A stretch of 64,000 bases of DNA from Neonectria sp. B-13 (GCA_002682825.1 NOKP01000017.1:620001-684000); one strand, 5' to 3'. Counted from the first letter of the stretch, positions 35,277 to 48,134 are shown. Numbers and translations are program-made. The notes: generated by a model not told the origin, from the letters alone.

Positions 35277-36390
35277 CTATCTATCGTTGGGAAATCGTTG
35301 GCTATTTGACATTTTTCTCCCCCCCCTTCGATTTCCGGTTCCCACCGACTTACAAAGTCGGCCGGATTGTCCTTTCCGCGAAGCGGAGGACTGAGTCGGA
35401 TACAACTCAGCGGTAAAATGTGAGACCAGCAAGATGAAATCTCTGAGGTACGAGACCAACCCGAGTGCCGACTGCATCTCGACTTTCGTTCGAGGTGGAG
35501 CAAGGGAAAGTAACTTTCCTACTTGCGCCTGGTTCGGAGAGACTCCGGACAGACGGAGTCTCAGGCCAGCAAAGATCAGCGTCCTTTTCTCGTATTGTGA
35601 TTTGTCCTCATTGATCGTGCATCCTGCGACGTCATCGATGTAGCACATCAGCAAATGCTGGAGTTGTGCCAACCGAGTGTCCATAAATTGTTGGAATGTG
35701 GCAGGCTCAGTTTTCACCCCGAAGGGCATTTGCCCAAACTGGTACTGCGCCCCTCCGCTTGTGAATGCGGTGTAGTGCCTGTACCGCGCTGGATTCCTGA
35801 TGCGGAAAAACGCGTCCTTCAGGTGAAGGCGGCTGAACCAGGTATGACCCTGGATTCGGTGTCGTATGTCCTGAAGTCGCGGCAGGGGCCAGTCGTAGTC
35901 CTTTGTCACTGCGTTCACGGGGGTACACTCGTTACAGACTCGTATCGTGCCGTTCTTTTCGGCTGTGAATACGATATTGTTGTTGAGTGGTTGACACGAT
36001 GACGCCCTGGTCCAGTCATAATTCCACTTGACTGGCCAGGAGTTGTTGCTCACTCGGTGACAGCGGCCGCTGGCGGGGAGGGATCACAACCCCGGTGAGC
36101 CCGGGGACCCATGCATCCAGCGGCCGCGAGTGCATTGATTTTTTGACCCGCCTCTGCACTCAGAGGCTGTGTGCCCCTTCTTGCCACAAAAATCACACCG
36201 TGATTTCTTGGGATTCGTGGAAGAAGGTCCTCCATGACTCTTGTTGGGATCAAGAGCCCACATGGTGATCAGGCGCTCGCGCATCGTCTCGTAATTTTGG
36301 AAGTTGAGCGCCTGTCGTGCCAACCGGAGCCGGATCGCCTGCCGCTCTCTTAGTGCTTCCCCTGTCCCCACCTTCCCACAGGATGGGGAG
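35277..36390 (-). mobile_element. remnant of a Ty3/gypsy-type retrotransposon (Gag zinc knuckle and partial reverse transcriptase)
   Basis: On the minus strand a Gag fragment comes first (about 36371-36084), with a CCHC knuckle (CDFCGKKGHTASEC). A reverse-transcriptase fragment follows (36053-35277). The RT part shows KDAFFRIRN, TAFTSGGAQYQFGQMPFG and the catalytic YIDDV. After it the sequence reads into SALGLVSYLRDF and breaks off. Protease, RNase H and integrase are missing, the two parts are in different frames, and no clear LTR pair was found. The element is dead. It ends within about 100 bp of the KIVR-like start codon, so it now occupies that gene's promoter position. Confidence 0.8.
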
Positions 36391-36640
36391 AGATCCCGCT
36401 CACTCCTGACATTAGTCTACCCCCGACAAAGTCTATTACGCCTCCCGCTCTCTTAGTACTAACCTTATCCCCACCTTCCCGCGGGATGGAGATAGATCCC
36501 GCTCACTCCCGACATTAGTCTACCCCCGAAAAAGTCTATTACGCCTACCGCTCTCTTAGTACTTACCTTATCCCTCCCTACCTTCCCGCAGGATCGAGAT
36601 AGATCCCGCTCACTCCCGACATTAGTCTATTGCGCCTTCC
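36343..36640. repeat. three tandem copies of a 103-bp unit
   Basis: CGCTCTCTTAGT marks unit starts at 36343, 36446 and 36549, exactly 103 bp apart. Each unit contains a CCACCTTCCC-like run (CTACCTTCCC in the third), GGAT(C/G)G(A/G)G, AGATCCCGCTCACTC and GACATTAGTCTA. The third copy lacks the CCCCCGAAAAAGT part. The first unit runs into the Gag remnant. Confidence 0.8.
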
Positions 36641-37734
36641 ACTCTCATACAGTAATAGCCTGATTAGCCTGTCCCTACTACCGTCTTACTGCAGTGGGTC
36701 GGGATATTTAACCGCTGACTTGTCTTAGGATTTACTGCATGAGCTTCTTAAGGCGTGGCAGCTCCCATGAATCTTATGACTTCTATGGCGATCCCGTGCC
36801 TTACCTGCGCCGCACTGGCCACGTCATGAACATGAGCATATCTTGACGCCATCTCTGAAAGAGTCGTAAGACTGGTGGATCTCTGTATTCTGGATGCCAA
36901 CCCGATCAGGTAGTACACATCGCAGTTAATCGCTGGCCACGATTTATCGCTACTTTTGACACGTCTCTTAAGACGTCGGAAGAGTGCTAGAGCCTAAAGC
37001 TTTTAACACAATACCAATCGCGCAATGCAGATCGATTGATACATGCTGTTGCCAGGCATTATACGACAGCTCTATGTTTGATAGATACAGCTTAGTACCA
37101 TTGACTTCAGTATAGCTGTCACAACTAGGGGAAGTCTTCTTAAGGTATGACATTAAATATCTGGTGTGTGTGCAGAGTGACTGTCCCCCACTATTGTATT
37201 GACTCGTAAAATCCAATACCCCTTGTCGATCCTCCCAAGCCATCTCTGGAGCATATTATTTGCCGAGGGCTTCCCTCCAGCCTGAGTGTCAGATCTGTCC
37301 TTATTTGCAACTGAGCCTATCATAGATATGATCGAGCAGAAAAATGATCCACAGGGCGTATTGGATTCCAAGAGTCGACACGGTAGTCTTACGACTTCTA
37401 AAGAGAAGGATCTGGTGTGTGTGGAGGTTGGCTGCCCCCCACCCGTCTTACGAGTTATTAGACATACATATCAGTACTTTTGAGTTCAATTTATTTCACT
37501 TTTGCTGGATTAGGGTAATAGGTTTCAAAACTTGCGTGAAGGATTTGGTTGGAGTGGATTCGGGCGTTCCGCATCGGTCTTACCGATCCGTATAAGACAT
37601 AAAAGACTGCAGATCATAACGGCCCGCTCCGTGTCATTAATACCTGCAGAATGCATTCTAGCGGCCAAACAATGCACGTCACTCCAAGTAGATAAAAGTT
37701 ACTCGTAAAAACTCAGAGCCAAGCAACTAGACGA
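36641..37734. other. non-coding repeat-derived DNA
   Basis: No gene was recognised. TCTGGTGTGTGTG followed by GTCCCCCAC- or GCCCCCCAC-like sequence occurs twice (about 37160 and 37411). A GTATTGGATT box at about 37358 is matched in inverse orientation at about 37215. These look like decayed repeats. Confidence 0.45.
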
Positions 37735-37750
37735 AAGTGGCATCTCCTTA

Positions 37751-38160
37751 GAAAGTAGCATGCATTGCAAATAGGATTCTGATGACATTGCATACAAGAT
37801 TCTGATGACATTGCATACAGGATTCTGATGAGATGGCAGATCACTTCGCGTAGATAGAGGCCACTTACGGAGAACCAGGGCTGAGCGTTTAGACCAGCGT
37901 GTGATAAACTCAGAAAGTAGCATTGCATGTAGAACCTTGGTGAGACGGCATGTCGCTTAGCATAAGTAGAAGGTGCTCACAAAGTGCCAGGGCTGAGTGT
38001 TTAGAATAGCGTGTGATAAACTGAGAAAGTAGCATTGCATGTAGAACCAACCTTATTGAGACGGCATATCGCTTAGCATGAGTAGAAGGTGTTTACAAAG
38101 TGCCAGGGCTGAGTTACCAGATCAACGCGGCATTTACTCAGAAAGGAGCATTGCATGTAG
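37751..38160. repeat. tandem repeat of about 112-115 bp, four copies, upstream of the synthetase
   Basis: GAAAG(T/G)AGCATTGCATGTAG-like boxes begin at about 37751 (variant), 37912, 38024 and 38139. They are linked by GAGACGGCAT.TCGCTTAGCAT, AAGTGCCAGGGCTGAG and GCGTGTGATAAACT. The first unit is longer because a 23-bp element (GATTCTGATGACATTGCATA) is itself repeated three times within it. The array ends about 500 bp before the synthetase start. Confidence 0.8.
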
Positions 38161-38445
38161 GATGGCTTACTCGGTAGCTTTCAAGCAAGGCCGTGGCAAC
38201 GTGATAGCGGACAAAACTTACTCTGAGACATTGTAAGAGAAAGGAAGGTATCTCGTCACTCCTCTTCTTGTGACCCGCTTCCATACTGGGGTTACTGAGC
38301 GTCAAAGAGATACCTGACGGGGGTTCCGAATTCTTCGCCCAGCACCCAATATGACCAATTACTAGACCCGGGACGCAAGATTGACATCCCATGGTTCCAT
38401 GCCTGTATGTCAGTTGCCGCATAATGGGTTGCGTTGCTATACACC

Positions 38446-38456
38446 ATCTATAAAGA
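38446..38456 (+). promoter_or_regulatory. possible TATA-like element of the synthetase gene
   Basis: CTATAAAG lies about 215 bp before the chosen ATG, in an otherwise gene-free stretch downstream of the tandem repeats. It is a sequence match only. Confidence 0.3.
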
Positions 38457-38666
38457 AGCGGAAGTCCGGTGTTGAGGAAGGTTCTTAGCGATTATTACAG
38501 CTACAATCAACTCATATTATCCGTTCTATCGATCTATACCAGCTTGCAAGAGCTGCTAGACTCGGTGTCTGTTTTCTGAGTCCGCTCATTGCCTTCTTAA
38601 ACTCGTTGCCATTTCACTGCCGCGGACAATCTATTGGCTACCAACACCTGCCTTCTTGCATCTGAC

Positions 38667-41600
38667 ATGGCATCACTCAATGACGCAAATGATGGGCAAC
38701 AAGACCCAACTGCGCCATTCTTGGACGCAGTTGGCCGTCCCAACAGTCTTTGCGAGCAAGTAACTCGGTCCTTTGGCTTAGGCCAAGATAGGATTGAGAA
38801 TATCTTGCCAGGGACGCCCTTCCAGCGCGATGTAATGGATTGCGCTGCCGATGATAGGCAGCGTGCTATCGGCCATGCCGTCTTTGAGATCCCAAAAGAC
38901 ATTGACACCACGCGCCTGGCTGCCGCTTGGAAGGAGACTGTGCGTCAGACCCCAGCCTTGCGGACTTGTACATTTACGTCGAAAGCTGGAGACGTTTTCC
39001 AGGTAGTCTTGAGAGATAGCTTCGTCTTTTCATGGATGTCTTGGGTATCTCTCGACCTCAAGGAGGCGGTGGTGCATGATGAAGCTGCCGCCGCGATGGC
39101 TGGGCCGCGTTGCAATCGATTCGTTCTTCTCGAGGATCCTGATACAAAGGAACGACTTCTCATTTGGACATTCAGCCATGCTTTAGTGGATAGCACCTTT
39201 CAAGAACGCATCCTTCGACGAGTTCTCAAAGCTTACAAGGACGCAAATGATGAACTTCCCCGCCAGCTCGAAACACCAGACTCTTCCCAAGCTACGCCTG
39301 AGGAGGATCTACAGCCAAACCCATCCAAGATGCTAAAGATCCCTCAAGCCGCGGACATGAAACGCGCGACTCAGTTCTGGCAGGAACACTTGAGCGGCCT
39401 GAATGCTTCTGCGTTCCCACACTTGTCTTCCCACTTGGCTATGCCCCGTCCAGATTCGAAGGCAGAGCATCGCATCTCATACCCGTCTTCAGCCCAGCAG
39501 AAGTGGTCCGGCACTACTGTATGTCGAGCCGCGCTCGCAATTTTGCTGTCTCGCTACACACACTCTCCTGAGGCACTCTTTGGTGTAGTGACCGAACAAG
39601 CTCCCATGTTGGAGGAACAGCAGCTCGTGATGGATGGCCCGACACGCACGGTAGTGCCTATCCGCGTGCCTTGCGCCTCTGACCAGTCTGTGTCGGATGT
39701 CATGGAGTTGATCAATGTCTACGATCAAAACATGCGCCAGTTCGCACACGCTGGTCTCCGCAACATCGGCAGCACTGGAGATGATGGATCTGCCGCTTGT
39801 GGATTCCAAACCGCCCTGCTGGTCACCAATGGAGGCACTGACCGAGCTACCACTGGTCAGATTCTCCAAAAGACAGAAGAACCAGAAGGGTTCATACCCT
39901 GCACAAATCGGGCTCTTCTACTCAGTTGTCGGATGGCCAGTGATGGGGTACAATTGGTCGCAAAATACGACCAGAGTGTCATCGATTCCCATCAGATGGC
40001 TCGACTTCTGAGGCAGCTGGGATGTTTGATCCAGCATCTGCAGAGCTCGACAGACGATCTGCCTTGTGTGGGACAGGTAGACATGGTGCCGCGAGAGGAC
40101 TGGACAGAGATCGAGAGATGGAATTCAGAACCTATCCAGGCACAAGACACGCTGATCCACAGCGAGATGCTGAAGTGGGCTGCCGATTTCCCTAACAAAA
40201 CCGCCGTCTTCTCGTGGGATGGAGAATGGACCTATGCCGAGCTGGACGATGTATCCTCGCGACTGGCTCAACATATCAAGTCAATTGATTTGGGCCAAAA
40301 GCAGGCCATACTACCACTCTATTTTGAGAAGTCGAAATGGGTCGTCGCGTCAATGCTAGCTGTGCTCAAAGCTGGTCATGCATTCACACTCATCGACCCA
40401 AGTGATCCCCTGGCCAGGACGTCCCAGGTAGTCGACCAAACCTCTGCAACAGTCGCCCTCACTTCCAAGCTCCACTGCAGCACCGTACAAGCTGCTGTTG
40501 GCCGCTGCATCGTGGTCGACGATGACCTTGTTCAGTCACTGCCCCAGCCTTGCGATGAAGAACTCTCAGCATCCGCAGTAAAGCCACAGGACTTGGCATA
40601 TGTTATCTTTACTTCCGGTAGTACGGGAGATCCAAAAGGTATCATGATTGAGCACCGAGCATTTGCGTCTTGTGTTATCAAGTTTGGCCCTGCGCTAGGC
40701 ATCAACAACAACACACGCGCTCTTCAATTCGGTTCCCACGCGTTTGGTGCGTGTCTGCTGGAAATCATGACGACTCTGATCCACGGCGGTTGTGTTTGTA
40801 TCCCATCCGATGACGATCGCATGAACAATATTCCAGACTTTATCAACCGGTGCAAAGTCAACTGGGTCATGGCAACGCCATCGTATATGGGGACATTTCA
40901 ACCAGAAGTTGTCCCTGGACTCGAGACCTTGGTGTTGGTCGGAGAGCAGATGTCGGCATCAGTCAACGAGACCTGGGCCCCTCGAGTTCAGCTCTTGAAT
41001 GGTTACGGCCAGAGTGAGAGTTCGTCTATATGCTGCGTCGCTACAATCCGCCCACACTCCTCTGAGCCAAACAATATCGGTCGGGCAGTAGGCGCACATT
41101 CCTGGATTATTGATCCCGAAAACCCCAATCGTCTGGCCCCGATCGGCGCCATTGGCGAGCTGGTTATAGAAAGTCCGGGCATCGCACGCGATTATATCGT
41201 TGCTCCACTGCCGGATAAGTCGCCCTTTATCAAGACAGCCCCGACTTGGTATCCGTCCAAGCAGCTACCAGACGGCTTCAAAATCTACAGGACAGGAGAT
41301 CTTGCATGCTACGCATCTGATGGTACCATCGTGTGCCTTGGCCGCATGGATTCACAGGTCAAGATCAGAGGGCAGCGAGTTGAGCTGGGTGCAGTGGAAA
41401 CTCGCCTACGACAGCAAATGCCCGACGACATGGCCATCGTGGTCGAAGCTGTCAAGTGGTCGGATTCGTCCAATAGTACAGTCTTGACCGCCTTCTTGGT
41501 AGAATCGTCCAAGTTTGAGGAAGATGCCCACATCTTGGATCAAAGTGCTACCAGAGAAATTAACGCGAAACTGGAGCAAGTTCTTCCTCGACATTCCGTT

Positions 41601-44600
41601 CCGTCATTCTATATTTGCATGGGTGACCTTCCCCGTACTGCCACCGGCAAAGTCGACCGAAGAAAGCTTCGAATTATGGGCAGCAAGCTGTTGAGTGAAC
41701 AGACTCATAAGACTGCTTCCCAGCCAAGTCGAGAGTTCAATTCATCGGCAACCGATACAGAAGCCAAGCTGGAGGATATTTGGCTCCAAAGCTTGAATCT
41801 TGAACCGGGCTCTACCAACGTTGAAGCAAGCTTCTTCGAGATGGGTGGAAATTCCATCATCGCGATCAAAATGGTCAACATGGCGAGGTCAACCGGGATA
41901 GAGCTAAAGGTTTCTGATATATATCAAAACCCCACGCTTGCTGGCCTCAAAGCCGTCATCAACGGCAGCTCGGTACCATACACCCTCATCCCGAAGTCGA
42001 CTCGCGATGGGCCCGTTGAACAGTCATATGCTCAGAGCCGACTATGGTTCCTAGACCAGCTGGAAGAGGGTGCTTCATGGTATCTGATCCCGTACGCCGT
42101 CCGCATGCGAGGGCCGGTGGACATCGACGCGCTGACCCGGGCTCTACTAGCCCTGGAACAGCGGCACGAAACCCTGCGAACTACTTTTGAGAACCAGGAC
42201 GGTGTTGGGGTACAGATTGTTCACAAGAAACTCGCCAAAGAGTTGAAAGTGATCGATGTGTCAGACGGCGAAAATGGCGGCTACCTCGACGCGCTGTATC
42301 GAGAGCAGACCACTCCATTTGATCTGACATCCGAGGCTGGGTGGAGGGCATCGCTGATACGCTTGGGCCAAACTGATCATGTTCTCTCTATCGTCATGCA
42401 TCATATCATCTCCGATGGCTGGTCCATTGATGTACTGCGACGGGAACTGATCCAACTCTACCCGGCCGCTCTGCAGGGTCAAGATCCTTCATCAGCACTC
42501 GGCCCGCTCCCGATACAGTACAGCGACTTTTCCATCTGGCAAAAGCAGGAGAGTCAGGCAGTTGAGCATGAGAAACAACTCGAGTACTGGAAGAAACAAC
42601 TCGCAGATAGCTCGCCGGCCAAGATACCAACCGACTTCCCTCGACCGTCTCTGCTGTCCGGCGAAGCAGGTGTCGTGCCAGTTACTATCCATGGCGAGCT
42701 GTACCAGAAGCTACGGAAATTCTGCAACAAGCATAAGACAACGTCCTTTTCCGTGCTGCTGGCGGCTTTCCGCGCGGCGCATTATCGTCTGACCGGAGTT
42801 GACGATGCCGTCATCGGCACACCCATCGCTAACCGCAACCGAGGGGAGTTGGAGAATATGATTGGGTTCTTTGTTAATACCCAGTGTATGAGAATCGCCG
42901 TTGATGATCAAGACACGTTTGAGAGCTTGGTGCGCCAGGTCAGGTCAACAACGACGGCCGCGTTTGAGCACGAAGACGTCCCCTTTGAGCGCGTCGTATC
43001 CGCCCTGCAACCTGAGTCGAGAGATCTGTCGCGAACCCCTCTGGCGCAGCTAATGTTCGCTGTTCATTCGCAAAAGGACCTCGGAAGATTTGAGCTGCAA
43101 GGCATTGAATCAGAAGCCATCTCAAGCAAGGCATATACCAGGTTCGACGTCGAGTTTCACCTGTTCCAAGAGGCTGGCGGGTTGAAAGGCAGCTGCAACT
43201 TCGCCACAGACTTGTTCAAACCTGAAACCATCCAAAACGTTGTCAGCGTATTTTTCCAAATTCTGCGTCATGGCCTCGATCAGCCTCAAACCTCTATCTC
43301 GGTTCTCCCCCTTACCGATGGGGTAGAGGAACTTCGTAGTTTGGGCCTACTGGAGATCAAGCAGGTCGAGTACCCGCGAGATTCGAGTGTGGTTGACATC
43401 TTTTGCAACCAAGCCGCTGCTTGCCCAGACTCTGTCGCCGTCGTCGACTCATCGTCACGCCTAACTTATGCGGAGCTAGACCATCAGTCTGACCTGCTCG
43501 CGACATGGCTTCGACGACGGAATATGGCGGCCGAGACACTCGTCGGAGTTCTCGCACCACGGTCATGCGAGACAATCGTTGCCTTCCTTGGTATCCTGAA
43601 AGCGAACCTGGCATATCTCCCGCTCGATGTGAGGTCTCCGGCCGCTCGCATGAAGGATATCCTGTCAGGGTTGCCTGGACACACGATAGTCCTACTGGGC
43701 TCTGGTGTGGTTGCCCCTGAGTTTCAGCTACCTGATTTGGAGCTGGTACGTGTCACTGATGCTTTGGAAGCTGGTGACAAAAATGGTCTAAACGGCCTTG
43801 CACACGCAGACTCGTTGAGCCCTTCCGCGACAAGCCTTGCATATGTGCTGTTCACTTCCGGGTCAACTGGCAAGCCCAAAGGCGTCATGATTGAGCATCG
43901 TGTTATTTTACGGCTTGTCAAGAGTAACATTATACCGAATTTCCCATCGTCCGCGAGGATGGCTCATATGTTCAATGTCGCCTTTGATGGCGCTACTTAT
44001 GAGATCTGGAACATGCTTCTGAACGGCGGAACCGTGGTCTGTATTGACTATATGACCGCTTTGGATGGCAAAGCGCTCGAGGCTGTGTTTGCCCAAGAGC
44101 AAGTCAATGTTGCCATGATGGCGCCGGCGTTGGTCAAATTATATCTGACTGATGCTCGTGATGCCTTGAAGAACCTCGATATTTTCATCGCCGCTGGAGA
44201 TAGGTTTGATGGCCAGGATGCGATCGAGGCGCTGGCGCTTGCTAGAGGTCAGTGTCTCAACGCCTATGGCCCAACCGAGAATGGAGTTTTCAGCACTCTG
44301 TACAATGTTGCCGCAAATGAATCCTTCACCAATGGAGTTCCTCTTGGGCGAACTATCAACAACTCCGGAGCCTATGTGATGGATCCAAACCAGCAGCTTG
44401 TAGGTGTCGGCGTTATGGGAGAGCTTGTTGTCACCGGAGACGGTCTTGCTCGGGGTTATAGCGACCCAGCACTTGATACGAACCGCTTTATCCACATCAA
44501 CATCGAGGGCCAGACCGTGAGGGCATACCGGACAGGTGATCGGGTACGCGAGCGGATAGGGGATGGCCTTATCGAGTTCTTCGGGCGTATGGATACCCAA

Positions 44601-47600
44601 TTCAAGATCCGAGGCAACCGTATCGAGGCAGGCGAGGTCGAGTCTGCCATGCTCAGCCACCAATGGGTCCGTGACGCTGCCGTTGTTCTCCGGGAGGACG
44701 AGGGGCAACAGCCAGAAATTATTGGGTTCATTGTCGCCGACGACGACCACTCCACCGAGAAAGAGGAGACGGGCAACCAGGTTGAGGGATGGCAAGACCA
44801 TTTTGAGAGTGGCATGTATTCCGACATCAGCACCGCCATAGACAAATCGGCTATTGGAAACGACTTCAAGGGCTGGACATCCATGTACGACGGAGCCGAG
44901 ATCGACAAGGCAGAGATGCAGGAGTGGCTTGACGACACCATTCACACACTCCATGATGGCCAGGTGCCGAGTCATGTACTCGAGATAGGGACCGGTAGCG
45001 GCATGATTTTGTTCAACCTCAATGCCGGGCTCCAAAGTTACGTGGGTCTTGAACCATCCAAGTCAGCGGCCGAGTTCGTGAATAAGGCCATCGACTCCAT
45101 CCCAGCCCTTGCTGGAAAGGCCGAGGTTCACGTTGGTACGGCTACAGATGTTGACAAACTGGGTGGACTGCATCCAGACCTTGTGGCGTTCAACTCTGTA
45201 GTTCAGTACTTCCCTACACCTGAGTATCTGACACAAGTTGTGGACACTCTGGTTCGGATACCCGGTGTCAAACGCATATTCTTTGGCGATATAAGATCTC
45301 ATGCGACAAACAGGCACTTTCTTGCCGCCAGGGCGATCCATACGCTAGGCAACAACAACAATGCAACCAAGCACAATGTGCGGCAAAAGATGGCAGAGCT
45401 GGAAGATCGTGAGGAGGAGCTGCTTGTTGAGCCAGCCTACTTCACGGCACTGCAAGACCGGCTTCCGGATCTGATCAAACACGTCGAGATCATTCCAAAG
45501 AACATGAAGGCCACCAACGAGCTTAGCGCCTACCGCTATACGGCTGTCGTACACCTACGTGATGATTCAGACGAGTCGGCACAGCCTGTGTATCCGATTG
45601 AGAAGGACCAGTGGATCGACTTTGAGGCATCCCAGATGGACAGAAATGCTCTTCTGGACCTTTTGCGACTCTCGAAAGACGCCATGACTGTGGCCGTCAG
45701 CAACATCCATTATGACAAGACTTCTTTTGAGCGACAGATCGTTGAGTCCCTCGATAACGACAGCACAGATGAAACGCACAGTATGCTAGATGGTGCAGCG
45801 TGGATCTCAGCTGTCCGCTCCGAGGCCGAAAGCCGCCCATCACTCAGTGTTCCTGATCTTTTCCAACTTGCCAACGAGTCTGGGTTCCACCTAGAAGTCA
45901 GTGCAGCGCGGCAGTGGTCACAGAGCGGTGCGCTGGATGCCGTCTTCCACCATTACCCATCTTCTCAAACGGCTAGCCTTGGCCGTACTCTGATCGAATT
46001 TCCCACCGATAATGAGGCTCGAGTGTCGGCCACTCTTGCCAACCGACCGCTACAGCGATTGCAGAGACGCCGTGCCGCGTTGCAGGTCCGCGAGAGGCTC
46101 CAGTCTTTGGTTCCATCATACATGATTCCATCCAGCATAGTGGTGCTGGACATGATGCCTCTCAATCCCAATGGAAAGGTAGACCGGAAAGAGCTTGCGC
46201 GCAGAGCTCGAATCCTACCAAAACATCAGACGGCGTCGCCGGTGCCAGCGTTCCCTATCAGTGACATCGAGATCACTCTGTGTGAAGAGGCGACCGAGGT
46301 GTTTGGAATGAAAGTCGACATCACTGATCACTTTTTCAAACTTGGCGGACACTCCCTCCTGGCTACAAAACTCATCTCGCGAATCGACCATCGGCTCAAG
46401 GTCCGTGTGACTGTCAAGGACGTATTCGATCAACCTGTTTTTGCCGATCTTGCGGTTATCATCCGCCAAGGGTTAGCTTTACAGAACCCTCTCACCGATG
46501 GACAGGACAAGCAAGGATGGTCCTCACGGGTGGCCCCGCGTACTGAGACTGAAAAGATGTTATGCGAGGAGTTCGCCAAAGGTCTTGGCATCCAAGTCGG
46601 AATCACTGACAACTTCTTTGACCTCGGCGGTCATTCACTGATGGCTACCAAGCTGGCTGTGCGAATTGGCCGTCGACTGGATACCACAATCACGGTTAAA
46701 GACATTTTCGATCACCCAGTCCTTTTCCAGCTCGCGAAAAAGATGGAGTTGGCTCAATCGGAGAGCTACAAAGAAGCGAACCATGACATACAGACGGCCA
46801 ATTACGCTGCATTCCAGCTCCTTGATCTGCAAGATCCACAAGACTTCATTCAACGAGAAATTCGCCCGCAACTCGAGTCTCGCTACGGCACGATCCGGGA
46901 CGTCTATCCATCTACGCAGATGCAGAAAGCCTTCCTCTTCGATCCCACAACTGGGTACCCGCGGTCTCTTGTGCCGTTCTACATAGATTTCCCACGCGAC
47001 TCGGACTCTACTACCCTAATCAGAGCCTGCGAATCTCTGGTTGAGAAGCTTGATATGTTCAGGACAGTCTTCTTGGAAGCTGCAGGCGAGCTCTATCAAG
47101 TGGTCTTGGAGCATCTTGATATGTCGATTGAGACAATTGAGACTGAACAAAATGTCAACACGGCGACCAGCGATTACCTGGATGAGCATGCGAAAGAGCC
47201 TGTCCGTCTAGGACACCCATTGATACGAGTCGCCATTCTGAAGACGGCATCATCAGTGCGAGTTATACTGCAGCTATCTCACGCTTTGTATGACGGCTTG
47301 AGTTTCGAGTATATTGTGCGCGGTCTTCACATTCTCTACAGTGGTAGACCTCTTCCGGCACCGACCCAATTCGCGCGGTATATGCAATACACTGCCTCGA
47401 GTCGCAAAGATGGCTATGAGTTTTGGCGTGATGTGATACAGAATTCACCCATGACAATCCTGAGCGATGGCACTTGTCAGCAAGAGATCCCAGCTTCCAA
47501 GGCCGTACATTTGTCAGAGGTCGTTAGCGTTCCCCTCCAGGCCACTCGAAGCAGTATCACCACACAGGCGACAGTCTTCAACACTGCTTGTGCTCTAGTA

Positions 47601-48134
47601 CTGTCGAAGGAATCTGGGTCAAACGACGTCGTCTTCGGTCGAATTGTATCTGGGCGGCAAGGTTTACCGGTTATTTGGCAAGATATCATCGGTCCTTGCA
47701 CGAATGCAGTACCAGTGCATGTTCGCGTAGGTGCGGACGGAAATCACCGACATTTGCTTCGCGACATGCAAGACCAATATCTCCGGAGCTTACCTTTCGA
47801 GACACTAGGGTTCGAGGAGCTCAAGCGCAACTGCACAGATTGGCCAGAAGAAGCCACGAATTACTCCATCTGCGTCACATACCACAATTTCGAGTACCAC
47901 CCGGAGAGTGAAGTGGATGATCAGCGAGTTGAGATGGGAGTCTTGGCAAAACATGTCGAGCTTCGCAAGGATGAGCCGCTGTATGACTTGGCCATAGCAG
48001 GAGAGGTTGAGCCTGACGGAATCAACCTCAAAGTTACCGTCATCGCGAAGGCGCGGCTGTTCGAAGAAGAGAGGGTTAAGCATGTGCTCGAAGAAGTTTG
48101 CAAGACGTTTCAGACTTTGAACTCGTCTTTGTGA
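38667..48134 (+). CDS. cyclooligomer depsipeptide synthetase (enniatin/beauvericin/bassianolide class NRPS)
   Basis: Single exon, 3,155 residues, order C1-A1-T1-C2-A2(MT)-T2a-T2b-C3, the exact layout and size of this class. Approximate sites: C1 SHALVDS (168), A1 [11 protein letters not shown] (647), T1 FFEMGGNSI (1059), C2 HHIISDG (1243), A2 [11 protein letters not shown] (1728), methyltransferase EIGTGSGM between A8 and A10 of A2 (2106), T2a GGHSLL (2558), T2b GGHSLM (2653), C3 SHALYDG (2870). A1 has Gly where amino-acid-activating domains keep the carboxyl-side Asp of the pocket, fitting a hydroxy acid. The A2 pocket reads approximately D-G-Y-M-I-A-A-V-F-K and keeps that Asp. In this family D-hydroxyisovalerate and an N-methylated amino acid are joined and the oligomer is cyclised by C3. 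The amino acid (Phe, Leu, Val or Ile), and so the product, is not settled. The start is the first ATG before the C1 domain. Confidence 0.95.
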   Translation: MASLNDANDGQQDPTAPFLDAVGRPNSLCEQVTRSFGLGQDRIENILPGTPFQRDVMDCAADDRQRAIGHAVFEIPKDIDTTRLAAAWKETVRQTPALRTCTFTSKAGDVFQVVLRDSFVFSWMSWVSLDLKEAVVHDEAAAAMAGPRCNRFVLLEDPDTKERLLIWTFSHALVDSTFQERILRRVLKAYKDANDELPRQLETPDSSQATPEEDLQPNPSKMLKIPQAADMKRATQFWQEHLSGLNASAFPHLSSHLAMPRPDSKAEHRISYPSSAQQKWSGTTVCRAALAILLSRYTHSPEALFGVVTEQAPMLEEQQLVMDGPTRTVVPIRVPCASDQSVSDVMELINVYDQNMRQFAHAGLRNIGSTGDDGSAACGFQTALLVTNGGTDRATTGQILQKTEEPEGFIPCTNRALLLSCRMASDGVQLVAKYDQSVIDSHQMARLLRQLGCLIQHLQSSTDDLPCVGQVDMVPREDWTEIERWNSEPIQAQDTLIHSEMLKWAADFPNKTAVFSWDGEWTYAELDDVSSRLAQHIKSIDLGQKQAILPLYFEKSKWVVASMLAVLKAGHAFTLIDPSDPLARTSQVVDQTSATVALTSKLHCSTVQAAVGRCIVVDDDLVQSLPQPCDEELSASAVKPQDLAYVIFTSGSTGDPKGIMIEHRAFASCVIKFGPALGINNNTRALQFGSHAFGACLLEIMTTLIHGGCVCIPSDDDRMNNIPDFINRCKVNWVMATPSYMGTFQPEVVPGLETLVLVGEQMSASVNETWAPRVQLLNGYGQSESSSICCVATIRPHSSEPNNIGRAVGAHSWIIDPENPNRLAPIGAIGELVIESPGIARDYIVAPLPDKSPFIKTAPTWYPSKQLPDGFKIYRTGDLACYASDGTIVCLGRMDSQVKIRGQRVELGAVETRLRQQMPDDMAIVVEAVKWSDSSNSTVLTAFLVESSKFEEDAHILDQSATREINAKLEQVLPRHSVPSFYICMGDLPRTATGKVDRRKLRIMGSKLLSEQTHKTASQPSREFNSSATDTEAKLEDIWLQSLNLEPGSTNVEASFFEMGGNSIIAIKMVNMARSTGIELKVSDIYQNPTLAGLKAVINGSSVPYTLIPKSTRDGPVEQSYAQSRLWFLDQLEEGASWYLIPYAVRMRGPVDIDALTRALLALEQRHETLRTTFENQDGVGVQIVHKKLAKELKVIDVSDGENGGYLDALYREQTTPFDLTSEAGWRASLIRLGQTDHVLSIVMHHIISDGWSIDVLRRELIQLYPAALQGQDPSSALGPLPIQYSDFSIWQKQESQAVEHEKQLEYWKKQLADSSPAKIPTDFPRPSLLSGEAGVVPVTIHGELYQKLRKFCNKHKTTSFSVLLAAFRAAHYRLTGVDDAVIGTPIANRNRGELENMIGFFVNTQCMRIAVDDQDTFESLVRQVRSTTTAAFEHEDVPFERVVSALQPESRDLSRTPLAQLMFAVHSQKDLGRFELQGIESEAISSKAYTRFDVEFHLFQEAGGLKGSCNFATDLFKPETIQNVVSVFFQILRHGLDQPQTSISVLPLTDGVEELRSLGLLEIKQVEYPRDSSVVDIFCNQAAACPDSVAVVDSSSRLTYAELDHQSDLLATWLRRRNMAAETLVGVLAPRSCETIVAFLGILKANLAYLPLDVRSPAARMKDILSGLPGHTIVLLGSGVVAPEFQLPDLELVRVTDALEAGDKNGLNGLAHADSLSPSATSLAYVLFTSGSTGKPKGVMIEHRVILRLVKSNIIPNFPSSARMAHMFNVAFDGATYEIWNMLLNGGTVVCIDYMTALDGKALEAVFAQEQVNVAMMAPALVKLYLTDARDALKNLDIFIAAGDRFDGQDAIEALALARGQCLNAYGPTENGVFSTLYNVAANESFTNGVPLGRTINNSGAYVMDPNQQLVGVGVMGELVVTGDGLARGYSDPALDTNRFIHINIEGQTVRAYRTGDRVRERIGDGLIEFFGRMDTQFKIRGNRIEAGEVESAMLSHQWVRDAAVVLREDEGQQPEIIGFIVADDDHSTEKEETGNQVEGWQDHFESGMYSDISTAIDKSAIGNDFKGWTSMYDGAEIDKAEMQEWLDDTIHTLHDGQVPSHVLEIGTGSGMILFNLNAGLQSYVGLEPSKSAAEFVNKAIDSIPALAGKAEVHVGTATDVDKLGGLHPDLVAFNSVVQYFPTPEYLTQVVDTLVRIPGVKRIFFGDIRSHATNRHFLAARAIHTLGNNNNATKHNVRQKMAELEDREEELLVEPAYFTALQDRLPDLIKHVEIIPKNMKATNELSAYRYTAVVHLRDDSDESAQPVYPIEKDQWIDFEASQMDRNALLDLLRLSKDAMTVAVSNIHYDKTSFERQIVESLDNDSTDETHSMLDGAAWISAVRSEAESRPSLSVPDLFQLANESGFHLEVSAARQWSQSGALDAVFHHYPSSQTASLGRTLIEFPTDNEARVSATLANRPLQRLQRRRAALQVRERLQSLVPSYMIPSSIVVLDMMPLNPNGKVDRKELARRARILPKHQTASPVPAFPISDIEITLCEEATEVFGMKVDITDHFFKLGGHSLLATKLISRIDHRLKVRVTVKDVFDQPVFADLAVIIRQGLALQNPLTDGQDKQGWSSRVAPRTETEKMLCEEFAKGLGIQVGITDNFFDLGGHSLMATKLAVRIGRRLDTTITVKDIFDHPVLFQLAKKMELAQSESYKEANHDIQTANYAAFQLLDLQDPQDFIQREIRPQLESRYGTIRDVYPSTQMQKAFLFDPTTGYPRSLVPFYIDFPRDSDSTTLIRACESLVEKLDMFRTVFLEAAGELYQVVLEHLDMSIETIETEQNVNTATSDYLDEHAKEPVRLGHPLIRVAILKTASSVRVILQLSHALYDGLSFEYIVRGLHILYSGRPLPAPTQFARYMQYTASSRKDGYEFWRDVIQNSPMTILSDGTCQQEIPASKAVHLSEVVSVPLQATRSSITTQATVFNTACALVLSKESGSNDVVFGRIVSGRQGLPVIWQDIIGPCTNAVPVHVRVGADGNHRHLLRDMQDQYLRSLPFETLGFEELKRNCTDWPEEATNYSICVTYHNFEYHPESEVDDQRVEMGVLAKHVELRKDEPLYDLAIAGEVEPDGINLKVTVIAKARLFEEERVKHVLEEVCKTFQTLNSSL

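Noticed and set aside
37735..38160. Tandem array considered as a CRISPR-like or centromeric repeat
   Set aside because: The organism is a fungus, the units are contiguous without unique spacers, and only four degenerate copies exist.
39489..39869. Open frames on the minus strand within the synthetase gene
   Set aside because: They are antisense shadows of a 9.5-kb coding exon with no domain of their own; the same applies to many others between 38.6 and 48.1 kb.
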